A stretch of DNA of 64,000 bases from Prochlorococcus marinus str. MIT 9515 (GTDB taxonomy: Bacteria > Cyanobacteriota > Cyanobacteriia > PCC-6307 > Cyanobiaceae). Shown here one piece after another: positions 19,361 to 28,950 of this stretch; position 1 is the first letter of the stretch, and every line of letters begins with the position of its first letter. Under the pieces are notes generated by a model that saw only the letters and a list, made by a program, of their open reading frames with translations, was not told the DNA's origin and ran no database searches. Made by a program: the position numbers and the translations under genes. Where the stretch lies: positions 248,001-312,000 of the forward strand of contig NC_008817.1 in NCBI RefSeq assembly GCF_000015665.1, given 5' to 3'.

Positions 19361-20600
19361 AAAGAGGAAAACTATTACATAAACTTAATACCCTTTCCTT
19401 ACATTCTTTTTCAATTAATAAATCATCTGGATTTAGTAATCTATCAGCAATAATTTCACCAACTTCAATAAAAGCTTCATCATTAAAACCTCGAGTAGTT
19501 AATGCTGCAGTTCCTAATCTCAACCCACTTGTGACAAAAGGAGATTCAGGATCAAACGGAACAGTATTTTTATTTGCTGTAATATTTACTTCACTTACAA
19601 GTAAATCAGCAACTTTTCCTGTCATATTAATACTTCTTAAGTCAAGCAAAACAATATGATTATCCGTACCTCCACTAACAATATCTATTCCTCTGTTGAT
19701 TAAGGTTGAAGAAAGAACTTTTGCATTTTTGATAACCTGTTTTGAGTAATTAACAAAGTTGGGCTGTAAAGCTTCTCCAAAGGCAACTGCCTTAGCTGCG
19801 ATAATATGTTCTAAAGGCCCACCTTGAGTTCCTGGGAAAACAGATTTATCAAACTTTTTCCCAAATTCTTTATCTTTACATAAAATCAATCCTCCTCTTG
19901 GACCTCTCAAGGTCTTATGAGTTGTAGTAGTTACCACATCGCAATATGGAATTGGATTCGGATGAAGTTTACTAGCTACTAGTCCTGCAATATGAGCGAT
20001 GTCAGCCATTAAAAAAGCTCCAACTTCATCAGCAATACTTCTGAAAGATTTGAAATCAATTGTTCTTGGATAAGCAGAATATCCACAGATAATGAGTTTC
20101 GGTTTTGTAGCTAAAGCAATATCTCTTATTACATTAAAATTTAATTTATTAGTTTCTTTATCAACTCCATAGTGCACAGCATTGAACCACTTTCCACTCA
20201 TATTCACAGGAGATCCGTGGGTTAAATGTCCACCATGAGATAAATCCATTCCTAAAATTGTGTCTCCTGGATTAAGTAAACTTAAAAACACAGCTGCATT
20301 TGCTTGTGCTCCACTATGGGGTTGAACATTCGCCCAGTCTGCATCAAAAAGTTGCTTGGCTCTCTCGATTGCTAGTTCTTCGATTTCATCAACAAATTCA
20401 CAACCACCGTAATATCTTTTTTGAGGAAGACCTTCAGCGTATTTATTTGTTAAGACTGATCCCTGAGCTTGCATTACGGCCATTGATGCGAAATTCTCAC
20501 TAGCTATTAATTCAAGATGAGTTTCTTGTCTATTTTTTTCGGAATTAATTAAGTTTGATATGATTGGATCACTTTTTTTGAGATTTTGAAGAATATTCAT
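19329..20600 (-). CDS. glyA: serine hydroxymethyltransferase
   Basis: PLP enzyme interconverting serine and glycine while loading one-carbon units on tetrahydrofolate. 423 residues. Shows [23 protein letters not shown], and the PLP-lysine motif [16 protein letters not shown]. In Prochlorococcus it serves both one-carbon supply and photorespiratory glycine use. Head gene of the glyA-cinA-leuC-leuD minus-strand run. Confidence 0.97.
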   Translation of the reverse strand: MNILQNLKKSDPIISNLINSEKNRQETHLELIASENFASMAVMQAQGSVLTNKYAEGLPQKRYYGGCEFVDEIEELAIERAKQLFDADWANVQPHSGAQANAAVFLSLLNPGDTILGMDLSHGGHLTHGSPVNMSGKWFNAVHYGVDKETNKLNFNVIRDIALATKPKLIICGYSAYPRTIDFKSFRSIADEVGAFLMADIAHIAGLVASKLHPNPIPYCDVVTTTTHKTLRGPRGGLILCKDKEFGKKFDKSVFPGTQGGPLEHIIAAKAVAFGEALQPNFVNYSKQVIKNAKVLSSTLINRGIDIVSGGTDNHIVLLDLRSINMTGKVADLLVSEVNITANKNTVPFDPESPFVTSGLRLGTAALTTRGFNDEAFIEVGEIIADRLLNPDDLLIEKECKERVLSLCNSFPLYEAKLESSIK

Positions 20601-20677
20601 TCAAACAGGGAAACTATAGATTAAATATAGACGATTTTTTAAAACAAAATATAAAAAAAATATTTCATAATTTTTTA

Positions 20678-20751
20678 CGCGCCTGGAGAGATTCGAACTC
20701 CCGACACCCTGATCCGTAGTCAGGTGCTCTAATCCACTGAGCTACAGGCGC
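20678..20751 (-). tRNA. tRNA-Arg (anticodon ACG)
   Basis: The reverse strand folds as a 74-nt cloverleaf. Acceptor GCGCCTG pairs with CAGGCGC, discriminator G. The anticodon stem CCTGA/TCAGG has loop CTACGGA, giving anticodon ACG (to be edited to ICG). The T arm contains GTTCGAATC. No CCA is encoded. Confidence 0.96.
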
Positions 20752-20840
20752 ATATTTATGTAATATCTCTGGTTTTGGGTCTCTTAGTCAACTAGATTTC
20801 AGTTAAACTGTCTATTATTAACAATCTAATTTTTATAATT

Positions 20841-21092
20841 ATGCCGATTAAATGGTATGGCAATGGTGATTCCGAAGATCCAACTTATAAACATTTCTCT
20901 CGAATAGTAAACTTTGTAATTCATTGCATGGTATTTACTGCTGTTGTAAGCGGAACTTGGCTTTTTAAAGAAATTAAACATGACTTGCTATTTTTTAATA
21001 ATTTTGCAATTGCCTGGACAGTTATTCTCGTATCACATTTGCTATTTGTTTTTATAAAAAAACCTAAAGATTTTCAAAATCAATCAACTTAG
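20841..21092 (+). CDS. small two-helix membrane protein of unknown function
   Basis: 83 residues. A polar start MPIKWYGNGDSEDPTYKHF is followed by two hydrophobic helices (about 24-43 and 53-72) joined by KEIKHDLLFFNN, and a basic tail. I do not recognise a family. It is followed 9 bp later by the DUF3181 gene on the same strand, and it starts 90 bp after tRNA-Arg, which is transcribed away from it. Confidence 0.65.
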   Translation: MPIKWYGNGDSEDPTYKHFSRIVNFVIHCMVFTAVVSGTWLFKEIKHDLLFFNNFAIAWTVILVSHLLFVFIKKPKDFQNQST

Positions 21093-21101
21093 GCTTTAGT
21101 T

Positions 21102-21383
21102 ATGAATTCACAGATTCAAATTAGTGATTTAGAAAATATCATTTCAGAAAAAATTTTTATTAAAATAGAGAAATGGAACCTTTATCTGGGAGATGCGGGT
21201 TTAGCTAGAAATCTTGCTCTTGAATGCATTAGTAATTTGGACAAAGGCAGCAAAAATGCCGCAATAACTAGCTTAGAAGCAATTAACGTAAAAATAGGGG
21301 ATGGAGATCAAACAATTCAATTATCTAAGTTGATAACTTCATCTCAAATTTGTGATTTAGAGGAAATACTTGATAATTTATGA
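21102..21383 (+). CDS. DUF3181 family protein
   Basis: 93 residues, soluble and mostly helical. The stretch IFIKIEKWNLYLGDAGLARNL is the cyanobacterial DUF3181 signature as I recall it; function unknown. It sits 9 bp after the small two-helix protein, so the two are probably co-transcribed, and it converges on murJ. Confidence 0.72.
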   Translation: MNSQIQISDLENIISEKIFIKIEKWNLYLGDAGLARNLALECISNLDKGSKNAAITSLEAINVKIGDGDQTIQLSKLITSSQICDLEEILDNL

Positions 21384-21390
21384 ATGTTAA

Positions 21391-22971
21391 TCACATTTTA
21401 ATTGGTAGTTTTAATTTATTAACCCCTAATAATCTGGTTATCGAAAAATAAATTATCGAAAAAGCTAAAAATCCAATAATTAATATTATTAAACTCAAAA
21501 TGTTCGAGTTTAATTCATCGAAATCTTTGATTATGGCGTAGCAAGTTGTGCTGGTAATTAAGCAAGCTAATGAAATAAGAAAAATCCTCTTTAATAAAAT
21601 AGGTATAGATATTTTGATTTTATAAACATTAAAATTTGCAGAAAGAAAAATACAAATAATTAAATTAACTAGTCCTGAAGAAAGGATTATCCCAATTACA
21701 CCAAAATTATAAGGTAATAAATTTCCAAAATTATGTATTGGAGCTCCAAGTAAAAACCAATCAAAAAAAACATTCAGTATTATTCCTCCTAAAGATAATT
21801 GAAAGGGTAACTTGGGTTTCTCAATAGAGTAGTAAGTTCTTACCAATAAATCTCTGTAAAGATAAAACGGAATTCCAACAGCATAGGCAATTAAAATATT
21901 TTTTACTAAAGAAACTGCCTCAGAATTAAAAGCACCTCTTTGAAAAACAAACTGCACTATCTGATTATTAAATGTGATGAAAAAACCCGTTAAAAAAAGA
22001 GTTGTTAAAAAACAGTATTCTATTCCTGAGATTAAACTTTTTTCTAGAGCTCTAATTTCTTGATTACTCTGGAATCTTGAAAACTTTGGGAGTAGTGGCA
22101 AAATTAAAACGTTTGATAAGATTCCAAGTGGCGCTTGTATAAGAAAGTTACCGTAGGCTAAACCTGATGCAGCTCCTTGAAAACTTGAAGCGAAAAACAT
22201 ATCGATAAAAACATTTATTTGTCCTAAACCTGATGAAATTGATGCAGGCGCGATCAATTTTAAGATTCTTTTCTCTTCACTGTTAACTGATTGGACTCCT
22301 AATTTAAATCTTAATAAGCCGATCTTATTTATTTCCCAGAGTTGTATAACGAATTGAATGCAAGTACCTGTCAAGGTTGCTGAAGCTAGTAATCCTGTAT
22401 AAAAAAAATTATTGGAAGTTGTATTTTGAGAATTTATAATCCAACTGATTGTAATAAATAAAATTGTTGTAAGACTTGTAAAAGCTGGACTTATACTGGA
22501 TAAGAAAAATTTATTTCTTGAATTGAGAGCTCCAAAACTTAAACCTATAAAAGCTGATAAAGGGATGCAAGGAGTTAGTAATTTTAGTTGGTAACTTGCA
22601 ATTGATTTGGATTCGATACTTAAATTTGGACCTATAAAATTTATAAAAAAATCGGAATTAAAAAATATAATTATTCCTAATAAAAAAAATAAAAAAGTTA
22701 ATTTAATACTTACTTTTGTTAGAACAATAGCCCCATCGCGCTTATTAAGAGGGGTTATTACGGCTACAACAGCATTATGTAATGGACCGTTAATACCTCC
22801 AATAAGAATAAGTAAAAACCCAGGAATTATGTAAGCATAATTGAACGCATCATATGTTGTTCCAACCCCAAAGGCCGCAGCTATAAATATTTGTCTAATA
22901 CAACCCGCAGCTTTACTTAGGGATGTGGCAAAGGAAATTGATACTATATTGTTTTTTAAATATGAATTCAT
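21391..22971 (-). CDS. murJ: lipid II flippase MurJ (MviN)
   Basis: A 526-residue MATE-like membrane protein with about 14 helices. It flips lipid II across the plasma membrane for peptidoglycan synthesis. Family landmarks are the N-terminal SISFATSLSKAAGCIRQIFIAAAFG, YDAFNYAYIIPGFL, and VFQRGAFNSEAV. I chose the start MNSYLKNN at 22971; a longer in-frame start at 23013 adds 14 residues lacking family features. Confidence 0.93.
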   Translation of the reverse strand: MNSYLKNNIVSISFATSLSKAAGCIRQIFIAAAFGVGTTYDAFNYAYIIPGFLLILIGGINGPLHNAVVAVITPLNKRDGAIVLTKVSIKLTFLFFLLGIIIFFNSDFFINFIGPNLSIESKSIASYQLKLLTPCIPLSAFIGLSFGALNSRNKFFLSSISPAFTSLTTILFITISWIINSQNTTSNNFFYTGLLASATLTGTCIQFVIQLWEINKIGLLRFKLGVQSVNSEEKRILKLIAPASISSGLGQINVFIDMFFASSFQGAASGLAYGNFLIQAPLGILSNVLILPLLPKFSRFQSNQEIRALEKSLISGIEYCFLTTLFLTGFFITFNNQIVQFVFQRGAFNSEAVSLVKNILIAYAVGIPFYLYRDLLVRTYYSIEKPKLPFQLSLGGIILNVFFDWFLLGAPIHNFGNLLPYNFGVIGIILSSGLVNLIICIFLSANFNVYKIKISIPILLKRIFLISLACLITSTTCYAIIKDFDELNSNILSLIILIIGFLAFSIIYFSITRLLGVNKLKLPIKM

Positions 22972-23043
22972 TAGATATTGATTAAAATTTTTTCTAAGAA
23001 GATATATAGTCAATTATATTTTATTTTATTTTATAGAATATCT

Positions 23044-23793
23044 ATGGATGATCGGATCATTAATTTTGAACCATTAATTGAAGGTGTTTTAATTAAAAGA
23101 TACAAAAGATTTCTTTCAGATATTAAGCTTGATAATGGTGAGATTGTTACAGCCCATTGCGCTAATACAGGTCCAATGAAAGGGCTTTTAAATGAAGGAG
23201 CCAAAGTGCGAATTAGCTATTCTTCCTCTCCTAAAAGAAAGCTATCTTGGACTTGGGAACAAGTAGAAGTAACAGGAATCAATAATGAAAAGGTTTGGGT
23301 TGGAATAAATACATTATTTGCAAACAAATTAATTAAAACAGTTATTGAAAAAAACTTACTAAAAGATAAGCTTGGTGATATTGCTACAATCCAATCAGAA
23401 GTGGTTTATGGGCAAGATAAAAAAAGTAGAATAGATTTTCTTTTGACTCCAAAAATTTCAAATCCAGATAATCGTAAAATTTTTATTGAGGTTAAAAATA
23501 CTACCTGGAAAAAAAATAAAATAGCTCTTTTCCCTGATACAGAAACAAAAAGGGGACAAAAACATTTAATAGAATTAAAGGGTGTAATGCCTGAAAGTAA
23601 AAGTGTTTTAGTTCCTTGTATTACTAGAAAAGATGTAGATTTTTTTGGTCCAGGGGATGAAGCAGATCCTATTTATGGAGATCTTTTTAGGGATTCAATC
23701 GATGCAGGAATGCTTTTAATCCCATGTTGTTTTGAATTTCATAAAGACCACATAACTTGGAAAGGATTTAAACCCTTGAAATTAGATGGCTAA
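23044..23793 (+). CDS. sfsA: SfsA family protein (putative sugar-fermentation-stimulation / nuclease-like fold)
   Basis: About 249 residues from [20 protein letters not shown]. Contains the family motifs [38 protein letters not shown] and [13 protein letters not shown]. The D...EVK arrangement resembles PD-(D/E)XK nucleases, and the biochemical role is unsettled. I start at ATG 23044 because the upstream 22 in-frame codons are hydrophobic and unlike SfsA. It is the gene upstream of the amt1 promoter region. Confidence 0.92.
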   Translation: MDDRIINFEPLIEGVLIKRYKRFLSDIKLDNGEIVTAHCANTGPMKGLLNEGAKVRISYSSSPKRKLSWTWEQVEVTGINNEKVWVGINTLFANKLIKTVIEKNLLKDKLGDIATIQSEVVYGQDKKSRIDFLLTPKISNPDNRKIFIEVKNTTWKKNKIALFPDTETKRGQKHLIELKGVMPESKSVLVPCITRKDVDFFGPGDEADPIYGDLFRDSIDAGMLLIPCCFEFHKDHITWKGFKPLKLDG

Positions 23794-23865
23794 TCTGGTG
23801 ATTTTTGATTTTATTGTAAAAATTTTAATTAAATGAAAATTATTTAATGAGTAACTATCAAATTG

Positions 23866-23879
23866 GTATAAATGAATAC
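23866..23879 (+). promoter_or_regulatory. NtcA-binding site upstream of amt1
   Basis: GTA, eight bases (TAAATGAA), TAC: an exact match to the NtcA consensus. A -10-like CAAAAT lies 22 bases downstream (23902-23907), the spacing of NtcA-activated class II promoters. The downstream gene is the ammonium transporter, a known type of NtcA target. The factor itself is encoded at 10093-10827. Confidence 0.75.
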
Positions 23880-23920
23880 TCGACATAGACAGTTTTCAGA
23901 GCAAAATTATGAATGAAAGG

Positions 23921-23941
23921 AAACAGCATTTGCTGTTTTTT
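23921..23941 (+). promoter_or_regulatory. hairpin with U-tract in the amt1 leader
   Basis: AAACAGC, loop ATTT, GCTGTTT, then further Ts. It lies between the inferred promoter and the amt1 start codon, 18 bases before ATG. It could be a 5' stabilising stem, a weak attenuator, or the terminator of a transcript arriving from sfsA. Its role is not established. Confidence 0.45.
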
Positions 23942-23958
23942 GTAGACTAATTTTTTTT

Positions 23959-25419
23959 ATGACCAATGCTTTGCAAACGCCTCATAGGCGCTCGAGTTCC
24001 AAGCTACAAGATGCGAGTCTTGTTAATGGACCCATGCTCCTTTTGAGAAGTATTCGTGGATTCAGTTCAAACCGTTCAATGTTATGGCTTGCAACTGTTC
24101 CTCTCTCTTTGTTTGGTTTAGGTATTTTTAATCTTTCAGCTCATGCAGCTGATTTGCCCGAGCTAAATGCAGCTTTTCTTGCTAACAATTTATGGCTTTT
24201 GATCGCTACCATTTTAGTGATCTTTATGAATGCTGGCTTCGCTATGGTTGAAGCAGGTATGTGTCGGTCTAAAAACGCCGTTAACATTCTTACTAAAAAT
24301 CTTTTTGTATTTGCTTTGGCTGTAACCTCTTATTGGTTTATTGGTTATTCACTAATGTACGGGGGAAGTATTGCTGACGGATGGCTTTATTTTGGAGGCC
24401 TATTTTTTGATCCAACAGTTACTGCGGATATGGTTACTGATGCTGGATTAGTTCCAACAGTCGATTTCTTATTCCAGTCTGCTTTTGCAGGTACTGCAGC
24501 AACTATCGTTTCTGGTCTTGTTGCTGAAAGAGTTAAATTTGGTGAGTTTGTTGTTTTTGCGATTGTTTTAACAGCATTTATTTATCCAATTGCTGGTAGT
24601 TGGAAATGGAATGGAGGTTGGCTTGACTCTCTTGGTTTCGTTGACTTTGCTGGTTCTTCAATTGTTCATTCAGTTGGAGCATGGGCAGGTTTGGTAGGAG
24701 CTATGCTTCTCGGGCCAAGAATTGGTAAATTTAGAGATGGAAAGCCTCAAGCTATGCCAGGACACAATATGGCTATTGCCACATTGGGTGCTTTGGTTCT
24801 ATGGATAGGTTGGTATGGATTTAATCCGGGTTCTCAACTTGCTATGGATCAATGGGTCCCATATGTTGCTGTAACAACAACTCTTGCAGCTGCAGCCGGT
24901 GCGATAGGAGCAACTATTGTGTCCACTTTAACTTCAGGAAAGCCTGATCTTACAATGATCATTAATGGTATTCTTGCGGGTCTGGTAAGTATTACTGCAG
25001 GTTGTGGTGATATGACTCTTGCAGGTGCTTGGTTCGCTGGGCTAGTCGGAGGCATTATCGTTGTATTCTCTGTTGCAGCTGTTGATGCAGCCGAAATTGA
25101 TGATCCTGTTGGAGCATTCTCTGTTCATGGTGTATGTGGTGTATGGGGTACCCTCGTTATTGGTCTTTGGGGAACTGCAGTTCAAGCAGATGGAGCAGGT
25201 TTGGGTTTGTTCAATGGTGGTGGAATTAAACTACTTCTTGTTCAAGCTTTAGGTGCAGCAGCTTATGCTATCTGGACATTAGTTACTTGCTGGATCGCTT
25301 GGTCTGTTATCGGAGGTATATTCGGTGGAATTCGAGTATCTGAAGAAGAAGAGACTCAAGGTTTAGATATTGGAGAGCATGGGATGGAAGCATATCCAGA
25401 CTTTGCCTCTGCAAAATAA
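23959..25419 (+). CDS. amt1: ammonium transporter
   Basis: 486-residue Amt/MEP/Rh channel with an N-terminal signal-like region and 11 predicted helices. Family features are AGFAMVEAGMCRSKNAVNIL, the pore region FLFQSAFAGTAATIVSG, SSIVHSVGAWAGLVGA with the first pore His, GHNMAIATLGALVLWIGWYGFNPGS, and FSVHGVCGVWGTL with the second pore His. Codon use is GC-richer than its neighbours, as expected of a strongly expressed gene. It is preceded by an NtcA site and ends at a strong terminator, so it is probably monocistronic. Confidence 0.97.
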   Translation: MTNALQTPHRRSSSKLQDASLVNGPMLLLRSIRGFSSNRSMLWLATVPLSLFGLGIFNLSAHAADLPELNAAFLANNLWLLIATILVIFMNAGFAMVEAGMCRSKNAVNILTKNLFVFALAVTSYWFIGYSLMYGGSIADGWLYFGGLFFDPTVTADMVTDAGLVPTVDFLFQSAFAGTAATIVSGLVAERVKFGEFVVFAIVLTAFIYPIAGSWKWNGGWLDSLGFVDFAGSSIVHSVGAWAGLVGAMLLGPRIGKFRDGKPQAMPGHNMAIATLGALVLWIGWYGFNPGSQLAMDQWVPYVAVTTTLAAAAGAIGATIVSTLTSGKPDLTMIINGILAGLVSITAGCGDMTLAGAWFAGLVGGIIVVFSVAAVDAAEIDDPVGAFSVHGVCGVWGTLVIGLWGTAVQADGAGLGLFNGGGIKLLLVQALGAAAYAIWTLVTCWIAWSVIGGIFGGIRVSEEEETQGLDIGEHGMEAYPDFASAK

Positions 25420-25441
25420 GTTAAAACTTAAATATAAAATT

Positions 25442-25475
25442 AGAAACTTGACTTTTGTCAGGTTTCTTTTTTTTT
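25442..25475 (+). terminator. rho-independent terminator of amt1
   Basis: An 11-bp stem, AGAAACTTGAC with GTCAGGTTTCT (one G-U pair), encloses a TTTT loop and is followed by a run of nine Ts. It starts 22 bp after the amt1 stop codon. It is the clearest terminator in the window. Confidence 0.9.
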
Positions 25476-25512
25476 CTCAAAAAATTAATTTAAATGATGT
25501 AATATTGAAAAC

Positions 25513-26709
25513 ATGGATACTCAAGCGATAAAACACTCAGTACAACATTCGGGAAGATATAACCGCAAAGGTTTTGAATCCCCTACTCAACGTGCTAAGG
25601 CTTTAGGAGAATCATATCAAAGTGATTTAATTGCATCAATAAGAGAAAATAATTTTAGTTTTGAAAAAGGTAGGTTAAAGATAAAACTTGCTAAATCCTT
25701 TGGTTTTTGTTGGGGAGTTGAGAGAGCAGTTGCAATGGCCTATGAAACGAGAAGACATTATCCTAATGAGGATATTTGGATGACGAATGAAATTATTCAT
25801 AATCCATCAGTTAATAATCATCTCAGCAGAATGAATGTAAAAATAATTTCTGCAAAAAATGGGATAAAAGACTTTTCCTCAGTCTCAACTGGGGATGTTG
25901 TAATTCTTCCTGCATTTGGAGCAACAGTTCAAGAGATGCAATTACTTCATGAAAAAAAATGTCAGATAATTGATACTACTTGTCCTTGGGTTTCTAAAGT
26001 TTGGCATACTGTTGAGAAGCATAAAAAACACACTTTTACTTCTATAATCCACGGGAAATATAAACACGAAGAAACTCTTGCGACTAGATCCTTTGCAGGA
26101 AATTATTTAGTTGTTTTTGATTTAGATGAAGCTGAATATGTATCTAACTATATTCAAGGACATGGTGATAAAAATAAATTCATGAATAAGTTTGCAAAAG
26201 CTTGTTCAGATGGATTTGATCCAGATGTTCATCTTGAGAGAATAGGAGTTGCCAATCAAACAACAATGCTAAAAAGTGAAACAGAGGAAATTGGTAAATT
26301 TTTTGAAAAAACCATGTTAATGAAATATGGCCCAGCAAATATAAATGATCATTTTTTAGCTTTTAATACTATTTGTGATGCTACAGAAGAAAGGCAAGAT
26401 GCGATGTTTTCTTTAGTTAATGAAGACTTGGATATACTTGTAGTCATAGGAGGTTTTAACTCCTCGAATACGACTCATTTGCAAGAAATCGCAATAAGTA
26501 ATAATATCGAATCTTTTCATATTGATATTTCAGATAGGATTTCTGTTGAGAATAACTCTATTTGTCATAAACCTCTCGAATCTGAATTGATTTTGAAAAA
26601 GAATTTTATTCCAGACGGTAAAATTAAGGTAGGAATTACCTCGGGAGCTTCTACTCCTGACAAGATAGTTGCTGATGTTATTGAAAAATTAATTGCTATT
26701 ACTCAATAA
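25513..26709 (+). CDS. ispH: 4-hydroxy-3-methylbut-2-enyl diphosphate reductase
   Basis: Last step of the MEP isoprenoid pathway, giving IPP and DMAPP; a 4Fe-4S enzyme. 398 residues, the long cyanobacterial/plant form. The conserved Cys residues appear in [25 protein letters not shown] and [27 protein letters not shown] and [10 protein letters not shown] are also typical. The supply of isoprenoids supports carotenoid and chlorophyll tails. Confidence 0.96.
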   Translation: MDTQAIKHSVQHSGRYNRKGFESPTQRAKALGESYQSDLIASIRENNFSFEKGRLKIKLAKSFGFCWGVERAVAMAYETRRHYPNEDIWMTNEIIHNPSVNNHLSRMNVKIISAKNGIKDFSSVSTGDVVILPAFGATVQEMQLLHEKKCQIIDTTCPWVSKVWHTVEKHKKHTFTSIIHGKYKHEETLATRSFAGNYLVVFDLDEAEYVSNYIQGHGDKNKFMNKFAKACSDGFDPDVHLERIGVANQTTMLKSETEEIGKFFEKTMLMKYGPANINDHFLAFNTICDATEERQDAMFSLVNEDLDILVVIGGFNSSNTTHLQEIAISNNIESFHIDISDRISVENNSICHKPLESELILKKNFIPDGKIKVGITSGASTPDKIVADVIEKLIAITQ

Positions 26710-26801
26710 ATATTAATTTTTCCGCCTAATTTTTAACTTTATCAAGTACATTTATCCTAAATATCTACGTTATTATTTAGAATAATAATAAAAAATGAAG
26801 T

Positions 26802-27362
26802 ATGGAAGACACAACACAATCTAATCAAGAAAAAACAGCTAAAATGAATGCTTCAAAGGCCCCTCAAAAAGTTGAGGTCGTTGTTGCTAATCCTTCATCA
26901 AATTCTGAAGTAAATATCTTAGGGGAATTATCCATTTTTATTTTAAGGATCGGCTTTAGTGTATTGATGATTCATCACGGTTTAGAAAAACTTCAAGACC
27001 CTCAAGGATTTGCAGAATTTGTTGTAGGAAAATATTTTCCTTTTTTACCGGGTGATCCAGTAATTTGGACCTTTGGAGCTGCTATTACTCAATTAATATG
27101 TCCATTAGGTTTGGCTTTAGGAGTTTTTGCAAGACTTTGCTCACTTGGTCTATTTTCAACTATGGCATTCGCTGTTTATTTTCACCTATTAGATACAGGT
27201 TTAGAAGGATTTCCATTGGCAGTAGTTGAAGGTCATAATTATGCTTTTGAGCTTTCTTTTGTCTATGGAATTATTTCTCTTTATTTTTTATGTGCCGGGC
27301 CTGGAAGGTTGGCTTTACTTCGTAAGACTAATAAAATAACTTATTATCCAAAAACAAATTAA
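26802..27362 (+). CDS. DoxX family membrane protein
   Basis: 186 residues. A polar N-terminus of about 45 residues is followed by four hydrophobic helices with the DoxX pattern: LRIGFSVLMIHHGLEKLQDP, then GAAITQLICPLGLALGVFARL and a C-terminal FVYGIISLYFLCAGPGRLAL. DoxX proteins are linked to redox or oxidative stress in several bacteria, but no specific role can be read here. It ends 1 bp before the convergent purH stop. Confidence 0.85.
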   Translation: MEDTTQSNQEKTAKMNASKAPQKVEVVVANPSSNSEVNILGELSIFILRIGFSVLMIHHGLEKLQDPQGFAEFVVGKYFPFLPGDPVIWTFGAAITQLICPLGLALGVFARLCSLGLFSTMAFAVYFHLLDTGLEGFPLAVVEGHNYAFELSFVYGIISLYFLCAGPGRLALLRKTNKITYYPKTN

Positions 27363-27363
27363 C

Positions 27364-28917
27364 TTAATGTAAAAAGTGTCTTTTGTGGGTAAATATCATG
27401 GAAATACCCCTTGAATCACACATTTTTATGCTTTCTTCATCTCTTATACTACCTCCCGGCTGAATAATAGAACTTATTCCATACTTATCTGCAAGTCGCA
27501 CTGTATCTGCGAACGGGAAAAAACCATCGCTTGCTAAAACCCCTCCAGAATCAATTTCTTTAGCTGCTTCTAAAGCTATTTTTGAAGCCCCAACTCTATT
27601 CATTTGCCCAGCTCCTATGCCAAGAGTTTGTTGATCTTTTGCAACTACAATAGCGTTCGACTTAACATGTTTACAAATTTTCCAAGCAAATTTCAAATCT
27701 AAATATTCCTGTTCAGTTGGATTCTTTTTGGTTACTGAAATCCAAGAATCTTCTGAATTTTCCTGATTATCAGAATCTTGTATGAGTATTCCTCCCATAA
27801 TTGATTTGGAACAAGTTTGGTTTTCTTTAGGCAGCATTTCTTTTGTTAACTTTAAAACTCTCAAATTCTTTTTGGTTTTAAATATTTCTAAAGCTTCTTT
27901 ATCAAAGGATGGTGCTACTACGCACTCTAAAAAAATGTCTTTCAGAATAAGGGCAGTTTCTTTATCAACATTGGCATTAAATGCTACTATGCCCCCAAAG
28001 GCACTAACTGAATCGCACTTTAACGCATTCTTAAAAGAACTAGATGCTGAGTTGCTAATCGAAGCCCCACAAGGATTATTATGTTTGAGAATAACTGCAG
28101 CTATTGATTCGGTCTTAATGTTAGGCTTTGTTTCATATCCAAATTCTAATACAGTTAATAGAGCTGATTCAAGATCGAGTATGTTGTTATAGCTTAACTC
28201 TTTGCCTTGTAATTGTTCTGCTGAATTCCATCCAATATTATTTAATCCATACCATAATGCTTTTTGATGGGGATTTTCTCCATACCTTAATTGCTTTATA
28301 AGCGGGTATGATTCTATAAAATTCGAAGGTCTTAAATCCTTTTCTTTACTAATCCAATTTGATATTGCAGAGTCATAACTTGCGGTATGTTGAAACGCCT
28401 CAAATGCTAATTTCGTTTTAAAGTCTTTGCTAAGTGGTCCTTTTTTGATCTCTTCAATATAATTTTGATATTGATTAGGATCTACTAAAACTGCAACATC
28501 AGCATGATTTTTAGCTGCAGAGCGTATCATAGATGGACCTCCTATATCAATATTCTCAATTGCTTCTTCCCAAGGACATTGCTCTTCCACTTTTTTCTTA
28601 AAGGGATACAAATTAACAACTACCAAATCAATCAATTCTAGTTTGTTTTCTAATATTTCCCTTTGATGCTCTTCATTAGATCTTTTAGCAAGAATTCCTC
28701 CATGAATCTTTGGATGTAAAGTTTTAACTCTCCCGTCAAGAATCTCTGGAGATTCAGTAAAATCTGCTACTTTAAGAACAGGAACTTTTGCCTCTGTCAA
28801 GTACTCAGCGGTCCCTCCGCTGGATAAAATATTATAACCAAATTTTTCAACTAAATCCTTACAAAATGGAATGATATTTGTTTTATCAGAGACACTTACT
28901 AGGGCTAATGGTGACAT
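27364..28917 (-). CDS. purH: bifunctional AICAR transformylase / IMP cyclohydrolase
   Basis: Final two steps of IMP synthesis. 517 residues. The N-terminal MGS-like IMP cyclohydrolase domain has LVSVSDKTNI, SSGGTAEYL, and GRVKTLHPKIHGGIL. The C-terminal transformylase has RYGENPHQKALWY, ILKHNNPCGAS, DSVSAFGGIVAFN, GIGAGQMNR and SDGFFPFADTV. All expected motifs are intact. Confidence 0.97.
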   Translation of the reverse strand: MSPLALVSVSDKTNIIPFCKDLVEKFGYNILSSGGTAEYLTEAKVPVLKVADFTESPEILDGRVKTLHPKIHGGILAKRSNEEHQREILENKLELIDLVVVNLYPFKKKVEEQCPWEEAIENIDIGGPSMIRSAAKNHADVAVLVDPNQYQNYIEEIKKGPLSKDFKTKLAFEAFQHTASYDSAISNWISKEKDLRPSNFIESYPLIKQLRYGENPHQKALWYGLNNIGWNSAEQLQGKELSYNNILDLESALLTVLEFGYETKPNIKTESIAAVILKHNNPCGASISNSASSSFKNALKCDSVSAFGGIVAFNANVDKETALILKDIFLECVVAPSFDKEALEIFKTKKNLRVLKLTKEMLPKENQTCSKSIMGGILIQDSDNQENSEDSWISVTKKNPTEQEYLDLKFAWKICKHVKSNAIVVAKDQQTLGIGAGQMNRVGASKIALEAAKEIDSGGVLASDGFFPFADTVRLADKYGISSIIQPGGSIRDEESIKMCDSRGISMIFTHKRHFLH

Positions 28918-28950
28918 TACAAAAAAACTTGATTACTTAAGAATATAAAC

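Noticed and set aside
22978-23043. A longer SfsA start with a hydrophobic N-terminus.
   Set aside because: The extension overlaps the murJ upstream region and has no SfsA features; the family begins near [14 protein letters not shown].
23880-23958. A possible glutamine riboswitch (glnA RNA) in the amt1 leader.
   Set aside because: I could not find the conserved core of that motif; only a simple hairpin is seen.
26770-26788. TTATTATT-TAG-AATAATAA hairpin before the DoxX gene.
   Set aside because: The stem is pure A-T and sits in an AT-rich gap; it is too weak to call a terminator or regulatory element.
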